17,196 nt of DNA from an uncultured Kangiella sp. (GTDB lineage Bacteria; Pseudomonadota; Gammaproteobacteria; Enterobacterales; DSM-103792), in the NCBI GenBank assembly GCA_946481205.1, contig CAMLNB010000059.1, positions 1-17,196 of the forward strand, written 5' to 3'. The position numbers and the translations under genes were made by a program. The notes below the pieces were generated by a model. That model was not told the origin of the DNA and ran no database searches. It was given only the letters and a program-made list of their open reading frames with translations. Below, piece after piece: positions 7,298 through 13,939 of the stretch (within the stretch, counting starts at the first letter, position 1; each line of letters begins with the position of its first letter).

Positions 7298-8692
7298 TCA
7301 GCCCTCGCCGTTCAGTTTGGGGTCGACATCCAGGACAACGGCAGTCGAGCGCGGCAACACCGGTTGCAAGGCATGACCTGCCATCGGTGCCAAACCCGCT
7401 CGCACCACCCGACTGATGTAGAACAGGAACAGCGCGAACAAGACGCCGTAAACGACAACAAACAACAACAACGATTCGGCAATGCGTTCAGCCGGTAGCG
7501 GACTGGCGCCATCAACGGTGCGCAGCAAGCCATAGACCAGCCACGGTTGCCGGCCGACTTCGGCGACCCACCAACCAGCGACCGTCGCGACAAATCCGGT
7601 TGGAATCAGCCACGGCAACAAGCGTAACCACCAACTGTCTTGCAACACCCGACCGCGCAGCGCACGCCAACTGCCCCAGGCGGCGAACAGCAGCATCAAC
7701 ACACCGCAACCGACCATCACCCGGAACGACCAGAACACCAGCGCGACATTCGGCCGTTCATTGGCCGGCACCGATTTCAGGCCAACGATCTCGCCATCCG
7801 GATCATGAGTGACGATCCAACTGGCCAATTTTGGAATGCCGAATTCATAGTGATTGGTTTCCGCTTGCCGATCCGGAATGGCGAACAACAACAAGGGCGC
7901 GCCGCGCTCGGTTTCCCAAACGCCTTCCATCGCCGCCAGTTTGATCGGCTGATCGCGTTTGACTTGCAGACCATGCAGATCGCCCAGAAACACTTGCAGC
8001 GGTGCGGTGATCACGGCCACCAGCAGCGCCATTTTGATCGCGGTGCCGGCACCGTGTTGCTGATTGCTCCGGTCATTGCGCCATTGCCAAGCCGACACGC
8101 CCAGCACCACGAAAGCGCTGGTCAGGAAGCTCGCGACCACCATATGGCTCAGTCGATACGGAAAACTCGGATTGAAAATCACCGCCCACCAATCGGTGAC
8201 GACAAAGCGGCCATCAATCAATTCCGTGCCAGCCGGTGTTTGCATCCAGCTGTTGGCAGCGAGGATCCAGAACGCCGACATCAGCGTGCCGACCGCGACC
8301 ATTACCGTCGAGAAAAAATGCAGCCATGGCGGCACCCGGCTCTGGCCGAACAGCATCACGCCGAGAAAACCGGCTTCGAGGAAAAACGCCGACAGCACTT
8401 CGTAGCTCATCAGCGGCCCGATGACATTGCCGGTGATGGCCGAGAACGGGCCGAAGTTGGTGCCGAACTCGTAACTGAGCACAACGCCACTGACCACGCC
8501 CATGCCGAAATTGAGCGCAAAAATCTTGCTCCAGAAACGGTACAGCGTCAGCAGCTGCGGTTTGCGCTCGCGCAGCCAGCGCGCTTCGAGCGCGACCAGA
8601 AACCAGGCAAGACCAATCGTCAGTGTCGGGAACAGGATGTGATACGACAGCGTAAACGCCATCTGCAGGCGGGATAGCAGGACTGCGTCCAT
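7298..8692 (-). CDS. cydA: Cytochrome bd-type quinol oxidase subunit I (CydA/CioA)
   Basis: Subunit I (464 aa) of the bd oxidase, carrying the hemes and the quinol site. Visible landmarks are LSRLQMAFTLSYHILFP with His18 (the heme ligand equivalent to E. coli His19), His183 in RLSHMVVASF, and Met326 in FRVMVG (the candidate heme b558 pair). The quinol-site segment IKLAAMEG includes Lys251 and Glu256, and GWWVAEVGRQPW lies at 373-384. The Q-loop is short, without the long insert of E. coli CydA, which places it with the CIO-type group. Members of that group often tolerate cyanide and work at low oxygen or under stress. The ATG at 8692 has GGAG 8 nt upstream. cydB follows directly. An FNR/Anr-like site lies about 108 bp upstream. 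Confidence 0.97.
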   Translation of the reverse strand: MDAVLLSRLQMAFTLSYHILFPTLTIGLAWFLVALEARWLRERKPQLLTLYRFWSKIFALNFGMGVVSGVVLSYEFGTNFGPFSAITGNVIGPLMSYEVLSAFFLEAGFLGVMLFGQSRVPPWLHFFSTVMVAVGTLMSAFWILAANSWMQTPAGTELIDGRFVVTDWWAVIFNPSFPYRLSHMVVASFLTSAFVVLGVSAWQWRNDRSNQQHGAGTAIKMALLVAVITAPLQVFLGDLHGLQVKRDQPIKLAAMEGVWETERGAPLLLFAIPDRQAETNHYEFGIPKLASWIVTHDPDGEIVGLKSVPANERPNVALVFWSFRVMVGCGVLMLLFAAWGSWRALRGRVLQDSWWLRLLPWLIPTGFVATVAGWWVAEVGRQPWLVYGLLRTVDGASPLPAERIAESLLLFVVVYGVLFALFLFYISRVVRAGLAPMAGHALQPVLPRSTAVVLDVDPKLNGEG

Positions 8693-8799
8693 GAGGTGGA
8701 CTCCGCGTCAGGGGGCAACAAAGCGTTTTGCTTTGCCGCCGGTTGCCCGGTGCGTTTTGCGCCGGATCAACGCGGACTCCAATTTTACGCCTCAACGAC

Positions 8800-8813
8800 T
8801 TGCCTTAAGTCAA
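8800..8813 (-). promoter_or_regulatory. Imperfect FNR/Anr-type box upstream of cydAB
   Basis: The 14-mer TTGCCTTAAGTCAA reads TTGnn-N4-GTCAA. One half matches the Anr form TTGAT-N4-GTCAA exactly and the other keeps only TTG. It lies in the single promoter-sized gap before cydA, and oxygen-responsive control of bd oxidases by FNR/Anr is well known. A TAAAAT candidate -10 (minus strand, plus bases 8782-8787) is downstream, but the spacing is not the standard class II arrangement, so this is only suggestive. Confidence 0.33.
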
Positions 8814-8871
8814 AACCGGCTGCGGCAAATTGTCGCAGGCAGGCAATACCGACCGGCTATTCTGATCAATA

Positions 8872-8897
8872 AAAAAAGGGCCTTGCGGCCCTTTTTT
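8872..8897 (-). terminator. Intrinsic terminator of the PEP-CTERM gene (bidirectional shape)
   Basis: A perfect 11-bp stem (AAAAAAGGGCC at 8872-8882, GGCCCTTTTTT at 8887-8897) with a TTGC loop. Read on the minus strand it ends in seven T residues, 20 bp after the stop of the PEP-CTERM gene. It is symmetric and would also work on the plus strand. It isolates the PEP-CTERM gene from cydAB. Confidence 0.92.
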
Positions 8898-8916
8898 GGT
8901 ACAGCGTGTTTCGGTC

Positions 8917-9750
8917 TTAGCGACGGCGACGAGCCGCAGCAAAGCCCAGCAGGCCGAGGCCCATGACGAACAGCGCGCCCGGCTCGGAAACCGGGGTGAT
9001 CACGGTGCCGTTACGGACTTGCCAGAGGAAGTGGCCGGCATCGTTGATGTTGCTGGCGTTTTCCAGATCGAGAATGCCGGCTTGGTTGCCCGATTGCGGC
9101 AGTTCGTAGTAGTTGACGCCGTTGCCGTTGGTGTAACCGGCGCGAGCGACCACACCACCGAGGCCGCCGGTGCCTTGCGAGGCATCACCGGTGGTCCAGT
9201 CGATCGACTCGTAGAAGAACTCGATGTCGAAATCGCCATCACCGCCGACAGCGGTCAGCACCATTTGGAAGGCATTAACCGGCGAGCCGTGCTGGTTGTA
9301 GTAGCCAACGTCATCCCAGGTGATGGTCATGCTGTTGGTCAGGCTGTTGAAATCCCACCACAGCAGGTTGCTGCCGGTCGAGTTGCCGCCGGCGCTCGGG
9401 GCGACGGTGCCAGCGCGGGTATCAACGTCGGCGAAGAACACGGCAATCATCGGATTGCTGGTGTTGCCGGTGATCGCGCTCGGGGTGTAGGTGCTGAGCG
9501 GCGAGCTGAAAGTGATGTTGCCGTTGTTGTTGATGTAGAAACCGTTGTAGGTCGTGCCGAAGAAATTCAGGCCGCCAGCGAAAATGCTGGTCACGTCGAT
9601 GAAGCCGGTGCTGCCGTCGTCATTGCGGGCCAGCGACTGCTCACCGAAGCCAGCCGAACCGCCGAGGCCGTTCACCAGCGGGGCCGCGTTGACGTTGGCG
9701 GCCAAACCCAGAGCGGCCACCAGAGCGAGGCCTGCTTTACGAATAGTCAT
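8917..9750 (-). CDS. NIDO-domain PEP-CTERM surface/exported protein
   Basis: A 277-residue exported protein. Signal peptide: about 1-22 (MTIRKAGLALVAALGLAANV, then NA), cleaved near A22/A23. A nidogen-like (NIDO) extracellular domain runs roughly from 60 to 250, with GFYINNNGNITF (70-81), MIAVFFADVDTR (101-112), the Trp-rich WWDF, MTITWDDVGYY and FDIEFFYESIDW. The C-terminus is a PEP-CTERM sorting tag: SEP at 255-257, a hydrophobic helix (about 260-272) and RRRR at the very end. Such proteins are cleaved and sorted by an exosortase linked to exopolysaccharide export; none is in this window. AAGGA lies 7 nt before ATG 9750. A sigma-54-type promoter precedes the gene and a strong terminator follows it, so it is a single-gene unit. 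A role in adhesion or floc/biofilm matrix is inference. Confidence 0.92.
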   Translation of the reverse strand: MTIRKAGLALVAALGLAANVNAAPLVNGLGGSAGFGEQSLARNDDGSTGFIDVTSIFAGGLNFFGTTYNGFYINNNGNITFSSPLSTYTPSAITGNTSNPMIAVFFADVDTRAGTVAPSAGGNSTGSNLLWWDFNSLTNSMTITWDDVGYYNQHGSPVNAFQMVLTAVGGDGDFDIEFFYESIDWTTGDASQGTGGLGGVVARAGYTNGNGVNYYELPQSGNQAGILDLENASNINDAGHFLWQVRNGTVITPVSEPGALFVMGLGLLGFAAARRRR

Positions 9751-9806
9751 GAAAATGTCCTTATCACCAGCGATGGGGAAACACCCAAGATGGGCGGGCC
9801 GGTAAT

Positions 9807-9822
9807 AGCAATTGATGGGCCA
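9807..9822 (-). promoter_or_regulatory. Sigma-54 (RpoN) -24/-12 promoter of the PEP-CTERM gene
   Basis: On the minus strand the sequence TGGCCCATCAATTGCT matches TGGCAC-N5-TTGCW at every position except one (C for A). GG and GC are separated by the required 10 bases. Transcription would begin near 9797, giving a leader of about 47 nt that carries AAGGA before ATG 9750. Sigma-54 control together with the PrsK/PrsR two-component system is known for PEP-CTERM genes, so position and family context agree. Confidence 0.75.
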
Positions 9823-9867
9823 TCCAGATGGCGGATAAAAAGTTATTAAAATCAGATTGTTAGAAAC

Positions 9868-9878
9868 TGGTTAAACCA
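9868..9878. repeat. Small palindrome upstream of the sigma-54 promoter
   Basis: TGGTT-A-AACCA is a perfect 5-bp inverted repeat about 45 bp upstream of the -24 element of the PEP-CTERM promoter. Further out, TGACA (9895-9899) faces TGTCA (9927-9931), and TGTAC faces GAACA (9905-9921) as an imperfect dyad. These are candidate sites for a sigma-54 activator or for a regulator of the divergent PP-loop gene. No motif was matched to a named regulator. Confidence 0.3.
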
Positions 9879-9961
9879 TAGCCGTAAGCTTTCCTGACAC
9901 ATCTGTACAAATTCTGAACAATTGGCTGTCATTGCCACTGGTTCTGGCAAGCCGCTTTCCC

Positions 9962-9967
9962 TACAAT
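9962..9967 (+). promoter_or_regulatory. Candidate -10 element for the PP-loop/tusA pair
   Basis: TACAAT preceded by C lies 41 bp before the ATG at 10003. A loose TGGTTC (9939-9944) sits 17 bp upstream as the -35. No clear Shine-Dalgarno precedes the ATG. This is the best sigma-70-like sequence in the gap, and the call is weak. Confidence 0.33.
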
Positions 9968-10002
9968 GCCCGCCCATTTTTTAACCAGCGGTTTCCCTCG
10001 GC

Positions 10003-11046
10003 ATGACCCAACGCAAAGCCGTTGCCCTGATCTCGGGCGGCCTCGACTCGATGCTGGCCACCCGGACCATCCAGAACCAGGGCATCCACGTCGAAGGCAT
10101 CAACTTCTTCACCGGCTTCTGTGTCGAAGGCCATACCCATGCCATCCGCAAGTCGCACGCCAGCAAACCCAAGCGCAACAACGCGCTGTGGGTGGCGGAA
10201 CAACTCGGCATCCAGCTGCACATCATCGACATCGTCGAAGAATACAAACAGGTGCTGCTGAATCCGAAACACGGTTACGGTCAGAACCTCAATCCCTGCC
10301 TCGACTGCAAAGTGTTCATGGTCGGCAAGGCGCGCGAGTGGATGGAAGAAAACGGTTTTGATTTCATCATCACCGGCGAAGTGATCGGCCAGCGACCGAA
10401 ATCGCAACGGGCGTTCACGATGCCGATCATCGCGCGTGAATCGCAGGCCGAAGACCGGCTGCTGCGGCCGCTGTGCGCCAAGCATTTGCTGCCGACCTTG
10501 CCGGAACGTGAAGGCTGGATCGACCGCGACAAGCTGCACGATTTTTCCGGCCGTTCGCGCAAGCCGCAAACCGAATTGGCGGCGCAATTTGGTTTTACCG
10601 AGTGGGCGCAGCCGGCGGGCGGTTGCTGCTTCCTGACCAATGAGGAATACAGCAAGAAGCTGGTCGATCTGTGGCAGGCCCGCGGCAGCCGCGAATACGA
10701 ACTGGATGACATCATCATGCTGAAGATCGGCCGCCACCTGCGGCCGCGGCCGCATTTCAAGCTGATCATTTCGCGCGAAGAAGGCGAAGGCGTGTTCATG
10801 GAAGGTTATCGCCGCCAGTTCGCCCATTTCATTCCGAATTCCTACATGGGCGCCTATGCGTTGGTCGACGGTGAGCTGCGCGACGACAGCGATGTCGAAT
10901 TGGCCGCGCGCATCATTGCCCGCTATGGCGCCGCCAGCAGCGACGAACCGGTCGCGCTCGATTACACCGACAAACTCGGCGTCACCCGGGTGGTCTCGGT
11001 CAAGCCGTTCACGACCGACGAGATCGAGGCTGGCTGGCATGTCTGA
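10003..11046 (+). CDS. PP-loop ATPase of the MnmA/ThiI type, putative tRNA thiolation enzyme
   Basis: A 347-residue cytoplasmic enzyme with an adenylating PP-loop SGGLDS (11-16) near the N-terminus, as in MnmA, ThiI and TtuA-type tRNA sulfurtransferases. A CxxC pair in NPCLDCK (Cys99, Cys102) follows the conserved NPKHGYG, then TGEVIGQRP (124-132), SGRSRKPQ (182-189) and PAGGCCFLT (204-212, Cys208 and Cys209). The paired cysteine sites recall the two catalytic cysteines of MnmA or the cluster ligands of TtuA. Residues from about 235 form a C-terminal domain (DIIMLKIGRHLRP) like the NFACT-R-related domain found in this poorly studied family, often annotated vaguely as ThiI-like or tRNA methyltransferase. 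A TusA-like sulfur carrier gene overlaps its end by 8 bp, which supports sulfur transfer. The tRNA position modified is unknown; it is neither canonical MnmA nor full-length ThiI. Confidence 0.85.
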   Translation: MTQRKAVALISGGLDSMLATRTIQNQGIHVEGINFFTGFCVEGHTHAIRKSHASKPKRNNALWVAEQLGIQLHIIDIVEEYKQVLLNPKHGYGQNLNPCLDCKVFMVGKAREWMEENGFDFIITGEVIGQRPKSQRAFTMPIIARESQAEDRLLRPLCAKHLLPTLPEREGWIDRDKLHDFSGRSRKPQTELAAQFGFTEWAQPAGGCCFLTNEEYSKKLVDLWQARGSREYELDDIIMLKIGRHLRPRPHFKLIISREEGEGVFMEGYRRQFAHFIPNSYMGAYALVDGELRDDSDVELAARIIARYGAASSDEPVALDYTDKLGVTRVVSVKPFTTDEIEAGWHV

Positions 11047-11281
11047 ATCGACTGTCGTTGTGCACGAGCTCGATGCCCGCCGACTGCTCTGCCCGCTGCC
11101 GGTCATCCGCACCCAGAATGCGCTGAAAACCTTGCCGGTCGGCGCGCGCTTGAAAGTGTACTGCACCGATCCCGGTACGCTGAACGACATCCCGACGTGG
11201 TGCCGGCTGAACGGTCATCAGATGCTTGAACAAGGCACGGTCGAACGCGAGCAGCATTTCTTGATCGAAAAGCGCCGTTAA
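11039..11281 (+). CDS. TusA-like sulfur carrier protein (SirA/TusA family)
   Basis: An 80-residue cytoplasmic protein with the family signature LDARRLLCPLPVIRTQNAL; Cys18 in CPLP is the persulfide-carrying residue. It continues with VGARLKVYCTDPGTLNDIPTWC, matching the TusA fold (beta-alpha-beta-alpha-beta-beta) and usual length. Three extra cysteines or conserved residues (C42, C55) lie in the second half. Its ATG is inside the end of the PP-loop gene, with the reading frames overlapping by 8 bp (ATGTCTGA), so translation is coupled. In E. coli TusA takes sulfur from IscS and hands it on towards MnmA through TusBCD and TusE. Here direct delivery to the neighbouring PP-loop enzyme is the natural inference. 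It may not be the organism's main TusA. Confidence 0.9.
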   Translation: MSESTVVVHELDARRLLCPLPVIRTQNALKTLPVGARLKVYCTDPGTLNDIPTWCRLNGHQMLEQGTVEREQHFLIEKRR

Positions 11282-11300
11282 TTCGGCAACGGATTCCGGA

Positions 11301-12500
11301 TCAGCTGCCGATTGCCACGATGGTTTTCTCTGCAGCATTCGCCGCTTCGATGGCTGGTGCGGCCACCACCTGATTGCGGCCATTTTCTTTTGCTTGATAA
11401 AGCGCACGATCAGCCGCTTGCAGCAAGGTCTCCAACGGCAGCGCGGGTTGTGTACTCAACTGAACCCCGATGCTGACGCTGGCGTGCAGCACACCCGCGT
11501 CACTGGCTATCGCTTGTTGCTGCAACTGTGCGCGCAGCCGTTCAGCAATGCGCATCGCCGTTGCCTCGCTCACGCCCGGTAAAAGCGCTGCAAACTCCTC
11601 TCCACCCAAGCGACCCGTACAATCCGACGGTCGCAGCTGGGCGCGCAGCAAGCGGGCGAAATGCCGCAGCACGGCATCGCCAGCGGCATGGCCATGGCGA
11701 TCATTGATCTGTTTGAAATGATCCAGGTCCATCATCAGCACCGCCATCGGCAAATCGCCGGGTTGTTGCCGATCAAGCAGGCGTTGGCCGTGTTCGAGAA
11801 AACCTTTGCGATTCAGCACGCCAGTCAGCGGGTCGGTGATCGCGAGCTGTTCCAGATCGTATTGTTGGCGGATATGCAGCAGTAGCAGCAAGGCAAAACA
11901 GCGCAGGATCAGCATGACGGCGGCTGGCAATTGCCCGAGCACGCTGACTTGTTCGACCGACAGCTGCCACTGCCATTGCCAGTAACCGTAGAACACCAGC
12001 ACCCGGATCAGCATCACAATGGCCGTAGCCAGAAAAATCCAGGCAACGGCCAGGCGCATTGCCTGACTGCCGAGATGGTGCGCGCGACGTATCGCCAGGA
12101 AACTGAGCAGATTGAGCCACCCGGCGATCAAAAAAGTCAGCGCGATCTGCACGGTGTAACTGGCAGCCAGTGCACACAGCCAGAGCAGCGCCAGCAGCAG
12201 ACTGACCCGGCCAGGCCTGGTCGCGCGGCGTAAGCCGCAGAAGCGATACAGACCGGTCCAGATCGCCAGATTGCCGGCAATAAACAAGCCGCCGGTGGGC
12301 CAGAACAATTGCGCGAGCTGATCTTGCGCCGGCCACCAGCGCAGCAGATAACCGACACCGATCAACACACAGCCGAGTAGCCACCAGAGCACGGCATTGC
12401 GATGCCGATAATGAAACGCCACCAACGCAAACACCAACGTTGCTGCCAGCAGCAGCATGACCATGAATAAGTTGACGGTGGGGAAATGCAGACTCGCCAC
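11301..12500 (-). CDS. Membrane-bound diguanylate cyclase (GGDEF), tandem copy 2
   Basis: Cyclic di-GMP synthase of 399 residues. Residues 1-210 hold about six to seven hydrophobic helices of no family I recognise. The GGDEF domain (about 221-382) begins ITDPLTGVLNRKGF. It has LMMDLDHFKQIND with Asp258 at the metal site, the inhibitory RPSD (290-293) and the active loop GGEEF (299-303). A 17-residue Ala-rich tail follows. The start is GTG 12500, with AGGAG 10 nt upstream; ATG codons at residues 13 and 15 lack a ribosome-binding site and would cut the first helix. The gene is 46 bp downstream of a closely similar cyclase (12547-13728), and the two probably arose by tandem duplication and are cotranscribed. 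It converges on the tusA-like gene 19 bp away. Confidence 0.92.
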   Translation of the reverse strand: MASLHFPTVNLFMVMLLLAATLVFALVAFHYRHRNAVLWWLLGCVLIGVGYLLRWWPAQDQLAQLFWPTGGLFIAGNLAIWTGLYRFCGLRRATRPGRVSLLLALLWLCALAASYTVQIALTFLIAGWLNLLSFLAIRRAHHLGSQAMRLAVAWIFLATAIVMLIRVLVFYGYWQWQWQLSVEQVSVLGQLPAAVMLILRCFALLLLLHIRQQYDLEQLAITDPLTGVLNRKGFLEHGQRLLDRQQPGDLPMAVLMMDLDHFKQINDRHGHAAGDAVLRHFARLLRAQLRPSDCTGRLGGEEFAALLPGVSEATAMRIAERLRAQLQQQAIASDAGVLHASVSIGVQLSTQPALPLETLLQAADRALYQAKENGRNQVVAAPAIEAANAAEKTIVAIGS

Positions 12501-12546
12501 GATCTGGCTACTCCTGGCGCCAACACGAGCGGCTGGTGCCGTGCAT

Positions 12547-13728
12547 TCAGGCTGCAGCCAGTTGGGTGCGATTGCGGCCGAGTGATTTGGCTTCGTACAG
12601 CGCGGTGTCAGCGCTCTGCATCATTGTTTCGATAGTCGTGGCCTGACCGAATTGGCCATGCACGCCGATACTGACGCTGCCGTACAGCAGGCCTTTCGGA
12701 GTCGGGAAGGCTTGCTCGGCGAAGCGGCGGCGCACGCGTTCGGCAACTTGAAAGGCATCAGCCGGCGTCAGCCCTGGCAGTAGCGCACAGAACTCTTCAC
12801 CACCGATGCGACCATAGCAGTCGTTCGGTCGCAGCTGTTCGCGCAGCACATCGGCAAAAGCGCGCAGCGCGGCATCACCCGCAGCGTGACCATGGCTGTC
12901 ATTGATCGACTTGAAGTGATCCAGATCCATCATCAGCACGGCATAGCCACGTTGTTCCTGATACAGCCGTTGCAACAAGCGCTGACCGTAATCGAGAAAA
13001 CCTTTCCGGTTCAGCAGTCCGGTCAGCGAATCGGTGACCGCGAGCTTTTCCAGTTCCGCGGATTGCCGCTCGTGCAGCAGCATCAGAAAGACAAAGCATT
13101 TGCCGAGTAGCAGCGCCGCTGCCGGTGTGTACAGCGAGATCGAATTGGCATCCGGCACCCACATGTACAGCCCGCGTTCCTGCAGCACGACCAGGCAGGC
13201 GCGCACCGCCATGCTGATCGCCGCGAGCACGAAAATCGCCAACGCAAAACGGGTTGCAGGCCGGTAGTGCAGTCGGCGCAAGGAAATCAGTGGCGCGACC
13301 GCGAGCAGATCAAACGTCGTCGCCAGGCCGAGCATCAGGAACAGTTGCCAGACATAAGGCAGTTGGTAAGCGAAACCCCAGACCAAGGCAAAGATCGCGA
13401 ATGCGGTCAGCAGTTGTTGGCGACCGGCCGCGACGCCGACAAAGCGGCGCATGCCAAACCAGAACAGGATATGGGCTATGCACATGAACAGACCGCTGGC
13501 CCAAAACCAGCGACCGCCCGCGAGGGCGTAATCGAAACTGCGGATTGCGATGCCGACACCCAGACACAAACAGGCGCCGCACCAAATCCAGATACCGCGC
13601 GCACGCGGACGCTGCACGGCAACGGTGGCAAAAACCGCTGCTGCCATCAGCAATATGGCAGAGAAGAACACCGATAAAGTGAGGGCGTGCAAGGGCAAGA
13701 TGGCGTTCCCGACGGCGGCTACTTGCAC
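12547..13728 (-). CDS. Membrane-bound diguanylate cyclase (GGDEF), tandem copy 1
   Basis: Cyclic di-GMP synthase of up to 393 residues. The N-terminal half has about six to seven membrane segments, including a WFWASGLFMCIAHILFWFGM block that parallels WPTGGLFIAGNLAIWTGLYR of the next gene. The GGDEF domain (about 231-390) starts VTDSLTGLLNRKGF. It has LMMDLDHFKSIND (Asp268), the inhibitory RPND (300-303) and GGEEF (309-313). The start used is GTG 13728, which has no good ribosome-binding site; TTG codons at residues 11 and 13, just before the first helix, are alternatives. It is the first gene of a probable two-gene operon with the cyclase at 11301-12500. Sequence shared across both membrane and catalytic halves suggests duplication and divergence of sensing. 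Confidence 0.9.
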   Translation of the reverse strand: MQVAAVGNAILPLHALTLSVFFSAILLMAAAVFATVAVQRPRARGIWIWCGACLCLGVGIAIRSFDYALAGGRWFWASGLFMCIAHILFWFGMRRFVGVAAGRQQLLTAFAIFALVWGFAYQLPYVWQLFLMLGLATTFDLLAVAPLISLRRLHYRPATRFALAIFVLAAISMAVRACLVVLQERGLYMWVPDANSISLYTPAAALLLGKCFVFLMLLHERQSAELEKLAVTDSLTGLLNRKGFLDYGQRLLQRLYQEQRGYAVLMMDLDHFKSINDSHGHAAGDAALRAFADVLREQLRPNDCYGRIGGEEFCALLPGLTPADAFQVAERVRRRFAEQAFPTPKGLLYGSVSIGVHGQFGQATTIETMMQSADTALYEAKSLGRNRTQLAAA

Positions 13729-13766
13729 GATAAAGTATGGTGATGTCGGCTACCAGAACTAGCGTT

Positions 13767-13793
13767 GCACTAGTGCGCAAGCGTAGGACGCTT
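13767..13793. repeat. Palindrome and small hairpin upstream of the tandem cyclases
   Basis: GCACTAGTGC (13767-13776) is a perfect 10-bp palindrome about 40 bp before the first cyclase start. Next to it AAGCGT-AGG-ACGCTT (13779-13793) forms a 6-bp hairpin. It could be an operator in the cyclase promoter, but no regulator can be named and no clear -10/-35 pair was found. Confidence 0.28.
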
Positions 13794-13891
13794 CACGATG
13801 GTTAGCACGAGCCGATATATCGACCTTGCCACAATGCGGCCTGAGCTCGACTTTGTTGTCGCGTCAAAGACATGACAGCGATCGGAATTCT

Positions 13892-13925
13892 GCGTTGCTG
13901 CGGCGGGCAAGACCCGCAGCAACGC
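13892..13925 (-). terminator. Perfect 12-bp hairpin downstream of the GNAT gene
   Basis: GCGTTGCTGCGG (13892-13903) pairs with CCGCAGCAACGC (13914-13925) over a 10-nt loop, 14 bp past the GNAT stop. No U-tract follows, so this may be a processing or stability element rather than an intrinsic terminator. It shares GCAGCAACGCC with the hairpin after cydB. Confidence 0.5.
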
Positions 13926-13939
13926 CAATCAACATACGC

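Noticed and set aside
7640..8677. 345-codon plus-strand open frame opposite cydA
   Set aside because: Antisense shadow of cydA; the translation is rich in His, Gln and Arg, with no domain-like pattern.
9961..11190. 409-codon minus-strand open frame opposite the PP-loop/tusA pair
   Set aside because: It covers two genes with unmistakable motifs on the other strand. Its length reflects GC-rich codon use rather than coding.
13798..13875. 25-codon plus-strand ORF starting at ATG 13798
   Set aside because: Too short, no ribosome-binding site and no recognisable feature.
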